64,000 bases of DNA from Chryseosolibacter sp036402115 (GTDB lineage Bacteria > Bacteroidota > Bacteroidia > Cytophagales > Cyclobacteriaceae), in contig DASWTM010000297.1 of the NCBI GenBank assembly GCA_036402115.1, positions 1 to 64,000 of the forward strand. Reading direction: 5' to 3'. Every line of letters starts with the position of its first letter. Position 1 is the stretch's first letter. A program made the position numbers and the translations under genes. Under the pieces are notes generated by a model that saw only the letters and a program-made list of their open reading frames with translations, was not told where the DNA came from and ran no database searches. This document shows positions 9,128 through 20,600 of this stretch, piece by piece.

Positions 9128-10333
9128 TCAGGCACGGTCGAAGGAAAAGAGTTTGCTGTCAGGATTTTTCTTTCCGAGAATTGCATCGCGAATAAGCTGC
9201 GCTGCAATCATACTAAAAACGATTCCATTGCCGCCAAAGCCAAGAGCGAAATACTTGTTTTGTGATGGTGTTTGCTTTCCGATAAAAGGAAGGCCATCCT
9301 TTGTCGTACCGAATGTTCCCGCCCAGCTAAATTCCGGAATAAAAGGAATATCCGGAAACAACTTCTCAAAATCCCTGGTGAGCAATTTCGCTTTCCTGTC
9401 AATAGCGGCATCGCGTCTTGTCGGATTATGGTACTTATCATCCCTGCCGCCAACAATAATTCGCCCATCATCCGTGCAGCGCATGTACAAATATGGGTCT
9501 GCTGTATTCCACACCAACGTACTGTGGAATGGCAATGATGAACAATCATTCATCGATTCGCTGATGGTTACATAAGTTGAGCGCAGGGATACTACCTTTT
9601 TCTTGAGGACTTCCACTGCTTCATACCCCGTGGCATAGATGATATGCCTGGCTTGGATGGTGAAGCCGTCTTCACTTGTGGCGCGGAGCTTGCCTTTAGC
9701 AGAGGTCACTTTCGTAATGTTTGTCCGGTCGAAAACCCGCACACCTTTTTTCAAACAGTGTTGAAGGATTGCATGCGTTAGCGCATAGGCGTCCGCGTGT
9801 GCTGCATTTGAAGATTCAATTGCTCCGAATGCGCTTATCTCGTAGCGCTCCCGTAAGTCCTCTCTGTCGAGATACTGTACATCCAGTCCAATCGATTTAC
9901 GCGTACGATATTCTTCCTTGAGTCTTTGTTCATCTTTTTTGTTATACCCGTAATAGAGACTGTTGGTGCGTTTGAATCCCGTAAACCCGATCCGTTGACA
10001 CAGCGTTTCGAGTGTCATCAACGTGTCGCTGCATAGTAAATAGGTCCGTGCCGCATTTTCCTTCCCACGCAAGGTGGAAAGGTCGTTAAGCGACACATCG
10101 ATCTCATATTGGAGAAGCGATGTACTTGCTGCTGTACTTCCCAACCCGATTGTTCTACGATCAACAACAATGCAATCAATACCTGCTTCGCAGAGAGCAT
10201 GTGCGCATAGTGCGCCCGATATTCCACCCCCAAGAATCACAACATCGCAAGAAGTACTAGAACTGAGCTTGGGATAATTAAAGGGAAGGCCAAAGCGAAG
10301 AAGAGAAAACGGAAGTCCAGACTTTAATTTCAT
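9128..10333 (-). CDS. FAD-dependent oxidoreductase, DadA/glycine-oxidase-like
   Basis: 401 residues in the DAO fold. The dinucleotide motif is CDVVILGGGISGALCAHALC, followed by VVDRRTIGLGSTAAST. The C-terminal FAD block is FIGKQTPSQNKYFALGFGGNG. The start at 10333 (MKLKSGLPFSLL...) is chosen because it is the first Met at a reasonable distance before the FAD motif; an ATG at 10405 is in frame but its extension looks non-coding. It is a paralogue of the divergent gene at 10466, with a shared middle region (YLYMRCTDDGRIIVGGRDDK here, HYYRTQNIDGENYLIVGGDD there). The substrate is unknown; amine or amino-acid oxidation is the family norm. Confidence 0.87.
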   Translation of the reverse strand: MKLKSGLPFSLLRFGLPFNYPKLSSSTSCDVVILGGGISGALCAHALCEAGIDCIVVDRRTIGLGSTAASTSLLQYEIDVSLNDLSTLRGKENAARTYLLCSDTLMTLETLCQRIGFTGFKRTNSLYYGYNKKDEQRLKEEYRTRKSIGLDVQYLDREDLRERYEISAFGAIESSNAAHADAYALTHAILQHCLKKGVRVFDRTNITKVTSAKGKLRATSEDGFTIQARHIIYATGYEAVEVLKKKVVSLRSTYVTISESMNDCSSLPFHSTLVWNTADPYLYMRCTDDGRIIVGGRDDKYHNPTRRDAAIDRKAKLLTRDFEKLFPDIPFIPEFSWAGTFGTTKDGLPFIGKQTPSQNKYFALGFGGNGIVFSMIAAQLIRDAILGKKNPDSKLFSFDRA

Positions 10334-10465
10334 TGTGCACCGTATTGTAAATGTAGAAAAAAGTGCGCAGCGGTCAGCGCGCAGAATAAAAAACCGGTGA
10401 TTCACCGGAATGTTTCCAAGGCAAGAAAATTGACCGCTCTTGTGTTTTATTAATCCGAAAGAAGT

Positions 10466-12013
10466 ATGGTGTTAAGAGATGGAGTGAGAAAGAGTTTGTG
10501 GCAGGAAACCGTTTCGGGATTTCTTCCTGCTGTTGAGCCACAGCAGCAGCAATTTGATGTCGTCATTGTTGGCGGAGGAATTACCGGTATTACACTCGGT
10601 GTGATGCTTCAACGCAGCGGAAAAAAATGTGTTTTGCTGGAAGCGCAGACACTTGGGTTCGGAACCACAGGCGGCACAACGGCACACTTGAATACGTTGA
10701 TGGACAATCCCTATACAGCGATCATAAAAGATTTTGGTCTGGACAGTGCTAAACTTGTGGCGGCTGCAGCACGAGAGGCAATTAACCTTGTGAAAGAGAA
10801 CGTCAACAGGTATGGCATTAACTGTGGGTTTGAAGAAACAGAAGGCTATTTGTTTTCACAAGACGAGGCGCAGACAAAGGAGCTTGAGGATATCCACGAG
10901 GCCTGTTTGAAGGTCGGGGTGGATTGCTCATTTGTTAACGACCTGCCTGTACCGATTGCCTATAAGAAAGTGCTGCGCATCGAGCGGCAGGCAAAACTGC
11001 ATCCCCTCCGCTACATTCTAAAGATGGCGGAAGTGTTTGAAAAGGAAGGCGGAGTGATCATCGAGAGTTGCCGTGTGACAAATTCCGGTAAGGCTGATGA
11101 CCTGATCGAGGTGGAAACGTCTAATGGCAAATATTTCGGACGACATGTTGTGTTTGCTACGCACATTCCGATTGGTGTAAATCTCATCCACTTCCGTTGC
11201 GCTGCGTATCGTAGTTATGCAATGGCCGTGAGACTTGAAGATGGTAACTACCCGACAAGTCTTATCTACGACATGTACGATCCATATCATTACTATCGCA
11301 CACAAAATATTGATGGTGAAAACTACTTGATCGTTGGAGGCGATGACCATCGTACGGGAGAAGAGGTGAATACGAATGGATGCTTTTTAAAACTGGAGAG
11401 TCACGTCCGTTCTCATTTCAACGTATCGGAGGTCGTGTCCAAGTGGTCTTCCCAATATTTTGAGCCTGCGGATGGTCTTCCTTACATTGGTCATCTTCCT
11501 GGAAATCCGGAAAATGTGCTGGTCGCAACCGGATATGGTGGCAATGGCATCACCTACAGCCACGTTGCAGCAATAACGCTGTGTGATCTTATTCTTGCAA
11601 AGGAAAACCCTTATGAAAACTTGTTCCGTCCGGGAAGGATCAAACCAGTCGCAGGTTTTTCAGAATTTGTTAAACATAATGCTGAAGTAGTCAAGCAGTT
11701 CGTTGGCAGATGGTTCGGGCAGGATAAGTTGCATGAAGTTGCAGAGCTCGCACCTGGTGAAGGAAAGCTGCTGAAGTATGAGGGTGAGTCCCTCGGACTT
11801 TTTAAAGATGAGGATGGTGTGTTACATGCTGTGAACCCTGCCTGTACACATGTTAAATGTGCGGTCACTTTCAACAGTGCTGAAAAATCATGGGACTGCC
11901 CATGTCATGGCGCCCGCTACTCCGTTGACGGTGAAGTGTTAACAGGTCCCGCATCCAAAGACCTTGAGAAGGTTGAATTGCGGTCATTGGTTGACAAACA
12001 GTCCAACGTATAG
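10466..12013 (+). CDS. FAD-dependent oxidoreductase with C-terminal Rieske domain (YhfW-like)
   Basis: 515 residues. A DAO-type flavin domain (FDVVIVGGGITGITLGVMLQ near residues 33-52; YIGHLPGNPENVLVATGYGG near 340) is fused to a Rieske [2Fe-2S] domain from about residue 425. The cluster ligands are Cys-Thr-His in NPACTHVKC and Cys-Pro-Cys-His in WDCPCHGARY. This is the domain order of Bacillus YhfW. A Rieske centre in the same chain suggests one-electron passage from the flavin to or from a carrier rather than simple oxidase chemistry (inference). It is divergent from its flavin-only paralogue across 132 bp, so both may share a control region. No substrate can be named. Confidence 0.9.
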   Translation: MVLRDGVRKSLWQETVSGFLPAVEPQQQQFDVVIVGGGITGITLGVMLQRSGKKCVLLEAQTLGFGTTGGTTAHLNTLMDNPYTAIIKDFGLDSAKLVAAAAREAINLVKENVNRYGINCGFEETEGYLFSQDEAQTKELEDIHEACLKVGVDCSFVNDLPVPIAYKKVLRIERQAKLHPLRYILKMAEVFEKEGGVIIESCRVTNSGKADDLIEVETSNGKYFGRHVVFATHIPIGVNLIHFRCAAYRSYAMAVRLEDGNYPTSLIYDMYDPYHYYRTQNIDGENYLIVGGDDHRTGEEVNTNGCFLKLESHVRSHFNVSEVVSKWSSQYFEPADGLPYIGHLPGNPENVLVATGYGGNGITYSHVAAITLCDLILAKENPYENLFRPGRIKPVAGFSEFVKHNAEVVKQFVGRWFGQDKLHEVAELAPGEGKLLKYEGESLGLFKDEDGVLHAVNPACTHVKCAVTFNSAEKSWDCPCHGARYSVDGEVLTGPASKDLEKVELRSLVDKQSNV

Positions 12014-12031
12014 CATCTACCGCGTTCAATA

Positions 12032-12119
12032 TTTTAGATTTTAGATTTAAGATTTGTCGGCTACTTTGATGTCGCGAAATCTTAAATCTTAAATCTCAAA
12101 TCTTAAATCTTAAATCTTA
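12032..12119. repeat. Inverted heptad-array hairpin, word agattta/aaatctt
   Basis: Left arm about 12032-12056 (three to four units of agattt+1), spacer about 20 bases, right arm 12077-12119 with six units (aaatctt, aaatctt, aaatctc, aaatctt, aaatctt, aaatctt). It starts 18 bases after the Rieske gene stop and lies between two genes of the same direction. It uses the same word as the elements at 5955 and 48107, although flanks and spacers differ. Confidence 0.87.
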
Positions 12120-12229
12120 CTGCTTCCTTCCCACCCACTTTAGCCCGCTTTTCGGTATATTAGAAATAATTGCCTTGCCCGAGGCAACCCTAATTCTATT
12201 TTTCTTGTACTGGCTATAAACGCAACCCG

Positions 12230-12793
12230 TTGGAACCTAATACCGCACCATTGGAGCTCATCCTCAAGGGATGCCGGAAAAACGACCGGAGCAGCCAGAA
12301 GATGCTCTATGAAAGGTTCTATGGCTATGCGATGAGCATATGCCTCCGCTACGCTGATAATCGCGATGAAGCTTCTCTAATCTTAAACGATGGTTTTATG
12401 AAAATTTTTTCCGGTATGAAGCAGTTCGACCTTTCACGTCCGCTAAAGCCGTGGCTGCGAAAAATTATGGTCAACACTGCCATCAATCACTACAAGGAAA
12501 AACAACGTCAGATACAGGCTGAGGAGATGGAGCTTGCAGAGCGCGAATCGGAGACCGAGAACATTATCTCGGGAATCTCCTACCAGGAGATCATCGGCAT
12601 GCTTCATAAGTTGCCACCTGCCTACCGCACGGTGTTCAACCTCTACGCAATTGAAGGTTATAAGCACGAAGAGATTGCCAAGATGCTGGGCATCACTGTA
12701 GGAACATCCAAGTCTAATTTGTTCAAGGCAAAGGATCACCTGAAGAAAATACTGAACGACTTTTTTGAAGAGGACTATGTCGCAACAAAATGA
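12230..12793 (+). CDS. RNA polymerase sigma factor, ECF type
   Basis: 187 residues: region 2 (SQKMLYERFYGYAMSICLRY ... ILNDGFMKIFSGMKQFD) and region 4 with a helix-turn-helix (LPPAYRTVFNLYAIEGYKHE, then GITVGTSKSNLFKAKDHLKK). It starts with TTG at 12230: the frame is closed upstream by a TAA at 12191 and there is no ATG between, while the next ATG would cut into region 2. It overlaps the next gene by 17 bp, so the two are translationally coupled. In Bacteroidota this kind of pair usually encodes sigma and its membrane regulator; target genes are not visible. Confidence 0.93.
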   Translation: MEPNTAPLELILKGCRKNDRSSQKMLYERFYGYAMSICLRYADNRDEASLILNDGFMKIFSGMKQFDLSRPLKPWLRKIMVNTAINHYKEKQRQIQAEEMELAERESETENIISGISYQEIIGMLHKLPPAYRTVFNLYAIEGYKHEEIAKMLGITVGTSKSNLFKAKDHLKKILNDFFEEDYVATK

Positions 12794-14102
12794 AGATTCC
12801 ATTGACCGGTTCTTTCGGAAGGCAGTAGTCCAGCAAGACAAGACCTTCATGGAGAGAGACTGGGCACGCATGGAAAAAATGCTTGACGAACAGTCATTCA
12901 TCGATGCTTCCCGCAGTCGAGGCAAGGCCAGATCGCTGATCACGAAGGCTGTGGTGACAGCCGTGCTGACGCTTTTTTTTGTAGCGGACAATAATCTTGA
13001 TAATGACATTCCAGAAAATTCTGTCCAGATGCAGGCAGCGGTTGGTGTGTTAGGTCCACTAAGAGGGGTGAAAACTGAAGGTCCGACAGCTGACCTGCAT
13101 TCTTCTGCAAAAGACTCGAACGCGGCCGTTGAAATAATTGCCAAATCGCATGTACAGGATGGGGGAACTTCCGTCACGAAACATGCGCTTAACGCGAGTA
13201 GAGAACCATTTACTCGTGGTCAAAAGGATTTTACGAAAGAGGAAAGTATTGTGACATTGGTTAACCACGACTCCCGTCAGCGATCCGAAGACGTACGAAT
13301 TAGGTCTGACGAGCCTAGGGAAGCATTGTCCTTGTTGGAAGATATTGGAGAACCACCTGTCGCGCCAACCGAACCTGTTAGAACCGAACCCATTAAAGCA
13401 GACTCAATTTTTGCCGATGTTAAGTCGGAGGGTATGAACGAGGTTGTTGATGAGGTGGTCAAAGAGGAGGAGAAAAACCAGTCGAAGCTTCCCAGGTTTA
13501 GCATAACAGGATTGGTATCACCAGATTTTTCTACTACTTCCTTAAGTAAATATTCGCGTCCGTCAAACGTATTCGGTTTGTTACTTGGTTATCGTATCAT
13601 GAACCGTATAACAATTATGACTGGTGTGACGAAAGGCCTAAAACGGTATGAAGGGTATGGTTCCGAGTACACACCACCCGAAGGCTACTGGCGCGCCCGG
13701 ACAAACGGAGTAATACCGGATGAGGTAGAGGGTAAATGTGGAATCATTGAAGTCCCAATCCTCATCCAGGCGGATGTATTGCAACAAAGAAAAAGCCGTC
13801 TATTTGTAAGCGCAGGAGTATCAAGCTACTTCATGCGCAGTGAGCACTATCAATACACATTCAATGAGCCGAACCCCGGTGCAGCCGAAAGCTGGACCGC
13901 TAAGGAGCCTACACGCTACCTATTCAAGATTGGGCATCTGTCAGCCGGATATGACCATGTGATCGCGAACAAATTTACAATCGGAATTGAGCCATTTTTG
14001 AAAGTGCCATTTGAAGGCATCGGCTGGACAGATATAAACCTGTATTCAACCGGAGCATACATCAATCTGCGTTACAATATTTTGGTTTCTCGCAACGAAT
14101 AA
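12777..14102 (+). CDS. Sigma-linked membrane protein with C-terminal outer-membrane-barrel domain
   Basis: 441 residues, starting inside the sigma gene (ATG 12777). The N-terminal 50 residues are charged and cytoplasmic in character (DSIDRFFRKAVVQQDKTFME), then there is one hydrophobic segment (residues about 53-70, SLITKAVVTAVLTLFFVA). A long low-complexity acidic linker (about 75-235) follows, and a C-terminal domain from about 238 has alternating strands as in PorT/OMP_b-brl proteins (IIEVPILIQADVLQQRKSRL, FVSAGVSSYFMRS, GAYINLRYNILVSR). Location next to the sigma gene suggests an anti-sigma-like role for the N-terminus, but no zinc-binding or FecR anti-sigma motif is seen. How a barrel-like domain is placed behind an inner-membrane helix is unclear. 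Confidence 0.75.
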   Translation: MSQQNEDSIDRFFRKAVVQQDKTFMERDWARMEKMLDEQSFIDASRSRGKARSLITKAVVTAVLTLFFVADNNLDNDIPENSVQMQAAVGVLGPLRGVKTEGPTADLHSSAKDSNAAVEIIAKSHVQDGGTSVTKHALNASREPFTRGQKDFTKEESIVTLVNHDSRQRSEDVRIRSDEPREALSLLEDIGEPPVAPTEPVRTEPIKADSIFADVKSEGMNEVVDEVVKEEEKNQSKLPRFSITGLVSPDFSTTSLSKYSRPSNVFGLLLGYRIMNRITIMTGVTKGLKRYEGYGSEYTPPEGYWRARTNGVIPDEVEGKCGIIEVPILIQADVLQQRKSRLFVSAGVSSYFMRSEHYQYTFNEPNPGAAESWTAKEPTRYLFKIGHLSAGYDHVIANKFTIGIEPFLKVPFEGIGWTDINLYSTGAYINLRYNILVSRNE

Positions 14103-14114
14103 ACTTTAGAACCC

Positions 14115-14570
14115 ATGACCGTAAAATTGAGGGAAAAGATTGATCTGTTTGATCCACCGGTGCACCACAAAAAATTCTACGAAGACGGTTATGCCGTGAT
14201 ATCATTTGTCGAATCGGTTCCTTGTATAAAGATAAAAGTCTCCGGTGTTCCACAGAGCAGTGAGCATTATCAGCGCGTACAGGCCACTGTCCTGGAGTCT
14301 ATAAATATGCAGAAGAACAACTATTGCCGGTTGCACATGCTCACCGATAACACGAAGGCAGGAATTGTGCTCAATGAAGATATCGAATTTTATAAGCACG
14401 ACATCATTCCGCAAATGGAAAAGGCCGGAATCCGGTATCACGCCATTGTGCTTCCGGAAAGTCATCTTGTGCGGATGTTCGTGAATGAGACAACATTATC
14501 CACGCGCAAGCTCCAGGTAGAATATTTCAACACAGTAAGCGGTGCCTGCAAGTGGTTGCGCCACCGCTGA
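14115..14570 (+). CDS. Hypothetical protein of 151 residues, third gene of the sigma unit
   Basis: Begins 12 bp after the preceding stop, so it probably belongs to the sigma operon. There is no signal peptide or membrane segment. The alternating hydrophobic strands and helices (IKIKVSGVPQSSEHYQRVQA, CRLHMLTDNTKAGIVLNED, YHAIVLPESHLVRMFVNE, ending VSGACKWLRHR) resemble the SpoIIAA/STAS-like proteins often seen in this phylum, for which strand-helix alternation and a C-terminal 'A..WL' are typical. This is a fold impression only; no catalytic motif is visible and the gene is not recognised. Confidence 0.7.
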   Translation: MTVKLREKIDLFDPPVHHKKFYEDGYAVISFVESVPCIKIKVSGVPQSSEHYQRVQATVLESINMQKNNYCRLHMLTDNTKAGIVLNEDIEFYKHDIIPQMEKAGIRYHAIVLPESHLVRMFVNETTLSTRKLQVEYFNTVSGACKWLRHR

Positions 14571-14673
14571 TATGGCCGCTTGATTATTTTTTAAATTAAA
14601 TTCTTAATAAAACCGGCATTTAGGAACAATCTTTTTACCAGCCGTAGCATCTTCTACAAGTCTGAGTTGGTAA

Positions 14674-17600
14674 ATGAAAAAAATTGTTGGATTGTGGGTG
14701 TACTTGCTCGTACTGGCGACCCCTGCGTTTTCCCAAGTTGACACTTCTTATATCTACAACACTGCGATGCCCTATGGCACGCTTGATCTCCGCATTGCAA
14801 AATCGGAGACCCGCTACTATTATTTGCAGGAAGATGTTACGTTTAGTTTCCGCGAAAGCGCGCCCGGTGTGAAGACCAATACATTCCATGACATGACCTC
14901 ATGGAATTCCGATCCGTATCGACAAGGAAATCTTCGCGAAAAGAATGGGGCACAAGACTTGTTCGTCATGAACTATCGGCTTCTTTTTCCGAAGAACTAT
15001 AATCCGGATTATGATCCCGGCTATCCGATTATCATCATGCTTCATGGCTACGGGGAACGCGGCAATTGCTGGAATAACAACTGCTACTGGAGTACCACGG
15101 GTTGGAATCCAAACACAAATAGTCCTCCTGCGCCAACATCAGCTACCCACAACTTGCTGAATAATGACCACAATTTGCTTCATGGGGGTCTGAAACATTT
15201 GGATGCAGTGAACCTCGCAGGAAATCGCCTGCCTAACGATCCGTCCATGCCGGAAAAGGCATTTCCAGGATTCGTACTATTTCCACAGGTGCTGAATGGA
15301 TGGCAACAAACGACTCGTGTTGAAGAAGCCATCAAGCTCTTGCGTCTTGTTATCAAGAAATATAACATCGATGAGAACCGTGTTTACATCCATGCACTTT
15401 CGAATGGCGGTGGTGGACTCTTTCAGGCGATCAAAAGAGCGCCATGGCTTTTCGCTGCCGCGCTTCCCATGTCCGCGGTGAGTAACGGGGGAATTTTCAC
15501 TGACAATATTGCGCAGGAGGTTGGAAAGATCCCGCTGTGGATTTTTCAGGGCGGAAAAGATACGAATCCTACCCCGAGCCGCACCTACGGTACCGTGAAA
15601 GGCTTACGGGAGGCGGGAGCTTCAATTCGATATTCTTTATATCCGCACCTTGGCCACGGAACCTGGAACACTGCTTACAATGAGCCGGACTTCTTTCCGT
15701 GGATTCTGTCGAAACGAAAATATAATCCCCATGTGTATTATGGTAATCCCGTAATCTGCAATACCAACGGGGTCGGTGTACGCATTAGCTTCTCTAATGG
15801 ATTCTTTGCCTATCAGTGGGAGCATGACGGAGTTATTATTCCGGGTGCAAACCAGTCGCAATACATTGCCAATACTCCGGGAACATACCGGGGAAGATTT
15901 AGCCGCGTGCCAAATCCATCCGAGAATGACTGGGAGCCGTGGTCAGATGAGATTGTGGTGACCGAAATAAGTCCGGCAAAGCCAACGGTAACTGCATTAG
16001 GTTCGACACATCTCCGTGGACCTGGCCTGGTCAGCAATAGTGACAATAATACAGTCAAACTAAAATCCGATCAGGAAGCGGAATTATACCTTTGGTATAA
16101 GAACGGTGTTCAAATTAATTTTCCCGGAACAGATGTTAACGATACGCTTCGCACGGCTTCGTTCACGAGTGCAGGCGCAGGCGCCAACGGTGCCTACACG
16201 CTACGCACCAGTTTTGCGTTTTGCCCAAGCCCTCCTTCCGATCCGATCAATCTCTACTTCAATAACTCTGCACCGCAGAACATGACCTTCAATGCCGCTG
16301 CCGCGGAATTCAAAGGTGTTCCAATGAACAACGGTATTTTTCTGACATGGAATGACCTGGTGAGTTCGGAGTCGGGTTACGAGATTTGGAGACGAAGATC
16401 GGGAGAGGCGGAATTCAAGTTTGCGGGTCGGGCTCCAAAGAATTCAATTTCATTTTTTGATGGTCCGCTTCAACCCAGTTCAGCTTTTGAATACAAGATC
16501 CGGGCAGTAGCCAATACGGGTGTGTCGAACTATGTTCCTTCCAATGATCTGACGATAAATCTTGTTGTGAATACGCCAGCGGACACACAAAAGCCACAGC
16601 CACCACAAGAGCTCAAAGTAACGCTCAACACAATTAGCAGCTTCACGATTTCCTGGAAAAAACCAGAAGACAACACAGGGATCAGTTCTTACCTTGTGTC
16701 ATACGGAACCAACTCGGTGAATACCAACAGCAATGAAAATTCATTCACCATTTCTGGCTTGCCGGCTAATACCACGTATCCGGTAACCGTCAGGGCTGTT
16801 GATCATGCGGGAAATATTTCCGAAGCCTCGAACCAGATTATTGGCGGGACTTATGTGATGGGATTGTTTTACAAGCACAGCACGGGAGGATGGGAAGACC
16901 TTGATGACCCTACGCTTATTGAAACATGGGCCAACCCGGAATTCACCGGAACGGTTAGCAACGTAACACTGGCTCCGCGAACGCAAGAGGATTTCTTCAA
17001 CTTCAGTTTTAGCGGATACATAGACATTCTGACGGAAGGGCCATACGTTTTCCGGCTGACGTCAAACGATGGTAGCAGGCTTTTCATTGATAATGTACTT
17101 GTGATTGATAACAACGGCCTTCATGGCAACGTAACGAAACTTAGCGAGGAACTGACGCTAACTAAAGGTCCGCATCGTATCGAACTCCATTATTTTGACT
17201 ATGCCGGGACACAAACGCTTACGCTGCAGTACAAAGGGCCGGATCTGACCGCTGCATACAAAAACATTCCTGACTCGCTTTACCGCAGCGGAAAGTTTGT
17301 TGCCCCGGTCGCGCCACCAACCCCTCAAAACCTCGCGGCCCTGGCCAACGGGCTTGAGCGTGTAGACCTTACGTGGACGTCTGATCATCCTGTCGAGATT
17401 TACCGGAGTACTTCTCCGACTGGCACATTTTCTATCATTGGGACAACTGCCAGTGGTGTTTGGGCGGATACAACCGGACTTAATCCGGGCACGACCTACT
17501 ATTATAAAGCCCGTGCATTATCAGCGGGGGCGATGTCAGACTATACGCTGGTTGCATCAGCAACAACCCTTACTGACACCAGTGCGCCTTCTGTGCCGGG

Positions 17601-20600
17601 AGGCATCACATTGGCGAACAAAAGTCATACAAACGCAGCACTGACTTGGACGCCATCGACTGACAATGCTGCGGTTAAACATTATGAAATATATGTCAAC
17701 GGAACGTTAGCAGGAACGACTGAACTTCCGGCTTTCATGGTGTCTGATCTTAGTCCGGGTACGACCTATACAGTCACCGTTGTTGCCGTGGATGCAAGCG
17801 GTAACAAATCAGCGGCCTCTGTAGGTTTGTCAATCACTACCAACCCTGCTGCCACGTATTATTCTATGGCTACTGGGAATTTAAATTCACTTGGCACGTG
17901 GAAGCAATTCAGTAATGGAACAGGGAATTCACCGGTTGATTTTACAGAAAACGGGCTTGTGTTCATTATCGCGAATCGCACGTCTACTGGTCTTGGTGGT
18001 CCGTGGGACGTTTCAGGGAGTGCTTCAAAAGTGATTGTTCCCAATGGTGTAACCCTGACGGTTGATAATCTCTTTGTTGGAAAACTTGAGTTGGAAGGCA
18101 ATGCAGTTGTTAATATCAACAACGAAAATATTCCAGTTATTGGCAAAGCGAGTGCTGCATCAACAGTCAACTTCAATGTCGTGGGAACAATTCCTGTAAA
18201 CACCTATGGAAACCTTTCCGTCTCAGCTCCGGGCATAATTTCGTTTGATTCAGGCATAACAACGATAGCAGGGAACCTTACGGTATCTTCCACGTCAGTT
18301 TTAAAAGGCGCATCGGGCAACGAGTCGCAGGTTGTGATTGGAGGAAACATTTTGCAAAACACAACGGCCCCCCTGGTGGCCGCAGATAATCGCGTTTACT
18401 ATTCGTTCAGCGCGAATACTCCGCATACCATTTCAACAGCGGCAGATTTCCTCGCGTATGCCATCGATGCAGGCGTCAATTCCACTATTACAATGATTTC
18501 ATCCTCGGGCCCATGGCGCATGGTTCTTGGATCCTTGAACGGAGGCGGTTTGTCATTGCAGGCCGGATCTACGCTTAACCTGGGTGCGAGCTCGGTTAAC
18601 ATTGTTGGCAACGGCAGCCTCAATCCATCCAATGAAACAGGTGTGCTACAGTTAGCATCCGGAGATTTCAGGATTGCTTCGGCAGCAACACAGACCTCGA
18701 ATTTGTATCTCCATCCGGTCGATCATTCTATTGACTCCATGACAGTCGATCTTTCTGCAGGTCAGTTGAATGTTCGATCAGCAATTGATATACAAGGTGC
18801 ATTAATCATCAGCCGAGGTACGCTGAATAGTGGTGGATTTATTACGCTTAAGGCAACTGAAGTGCGTACTGCATCCCTTGGTGAAATAGGAGAGGGTGCA
18901 TCGTACCAAGGCAACCTCCACGTGGAGCAGTATATTCCGCATGTGCAAAATCAGCGCGTAGACCTGGCAACCGGTGTGGCAGGAGTGACTGTGGCTAACT
19001 GGCAATCTTATTTTCCAGTGACGGGGGCATTTGCCGGAGCTTCACCGGGTTCAACAGACCCATCAATGTTCACGTTCGATGGTAGTTCACTGGTTCCTTA
19101 TCCGGAACCGGGCGGAAGCAATTCTGCTGCGATCGAACAAGGTAAGGGCTATCAGGCAACGATCAGCAATCCTTCGCCTGTCTTGCTTGAGAGTATTGGA
19201 GAACCACATCAGGGGTCGATTACGCCCCCTGTCATTGGCAATCCAAATGGGTCAGCTGACGGTGGCTGGAATCTCGTTGGCAATCCTTACGCTTCATCGA
19301 TTGTTTGGAGTGACACCTCCGCTGCATTCACAACGTCAGGAATTGCCAATAGCATCGCAATTCGCGAGAGTAAGATCGTAGAGGGAAACCTGGTTAGTCA
19401 ATACAACTATTACTCGAGCGCCATCGGACGTGTGACCATTCCGGCAGGTCGGGCGTTTTGGGTGCGTGCCTATTCACAAGCTCCTTCGCTCACAATACAT
19501 GAAAAAGCGAAAGGCGCAACAAGCCAACCCTTCGAGGTGAAAGATGAAATAAGTCATCTGAGAGTAACGCTTCGCCAAAATGCCCGGGAGGATCATACCT
19601 ACATTTATTTTTCCGAATACGCTACAGAATCATTTGACCCTGACATGGATTTTCCAAAACGAGCGAATGAAGGAATCTTCAATGTATCCACTGTAGTGAA
19701 TGGAGTGTCTCTGGCGGTAAACGCATTAGGTTCCGCCTTTTGCAATACAAGCGCTGTCATCTCTATTGCAGACGCGCCCGTTGGTAGTTACACGTTCGTC
19801 TTTGGAGGCGTTTCCTCCCTTGAAGCAGTAGGGGAGGTTTCGCTGGTAGATGCGTTCACGAATACAACTGTTCCGCTCACAACGGACTATGCGTTTAGCA
19901 TTACGTCTGATCCGGCATCATACAGTGTGGGAAGATTTACCATTCAATTCACCAGGAGTCAGCTTGACCTTACTACGCCAAAGCCTGTTGGTTTACCTTC
20001 CTGCAGCGACTCTCCGGCAATCGTGCAAATTCAAAACTCACAGGCGGGTGTTGAATATTCCGCAATGAATAACGCGCAGCAGGCGATAAGTGGTGTGTCG
20101 GTGGGCAATGGCGAAACGATAACAATCGAAATCCCTTTCGAGAGGCTTGTGGCTGGCGATAATGTGATTTCGATACGTGCTGGCTTCGCAGGGTGCAACG
20201 CCTCATTCCTTAACGCTGCGACTACTGTCCACCGGACCGATGGAATAACGATTGACGTTGAGGACGATACGTCTGTTTGTCTTGGCGAGGTTGGTCAGCT
20301 TTCGGCATCCGGTGTGCCTGCAGGTGGATACTATCGCTGGTATGATGAAACAGGTGCAGAAATTCCGGGAGCAACTTCGGCAACATTGCAGACCGAAGTC
20401 ATTACAGGAGAAGTAGCCTATCAGGTTTCTGGTATCCTTGCAAATGGATGTGAGACTGCACGGCAGACCATTCGAGTTTACGCGGATACCCTGCGCGTGC
20501 CTACGATCACGATGTATCGTGACACACTGTTTGCACAAGCCGATGCATCCTTCCAATGGTACCGGAATGGTAATCCAGTCATTGGCGCAACGGAGACCTA

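Noticed and set aside
12443..13177. Antisense open frame of 244 codons over the sigma and membrane-protein genes
   Set aside because: It is opposite to two well-supported genes, has Cys/Ser-rich composition without any domain, and is best explained as a shadow frame.
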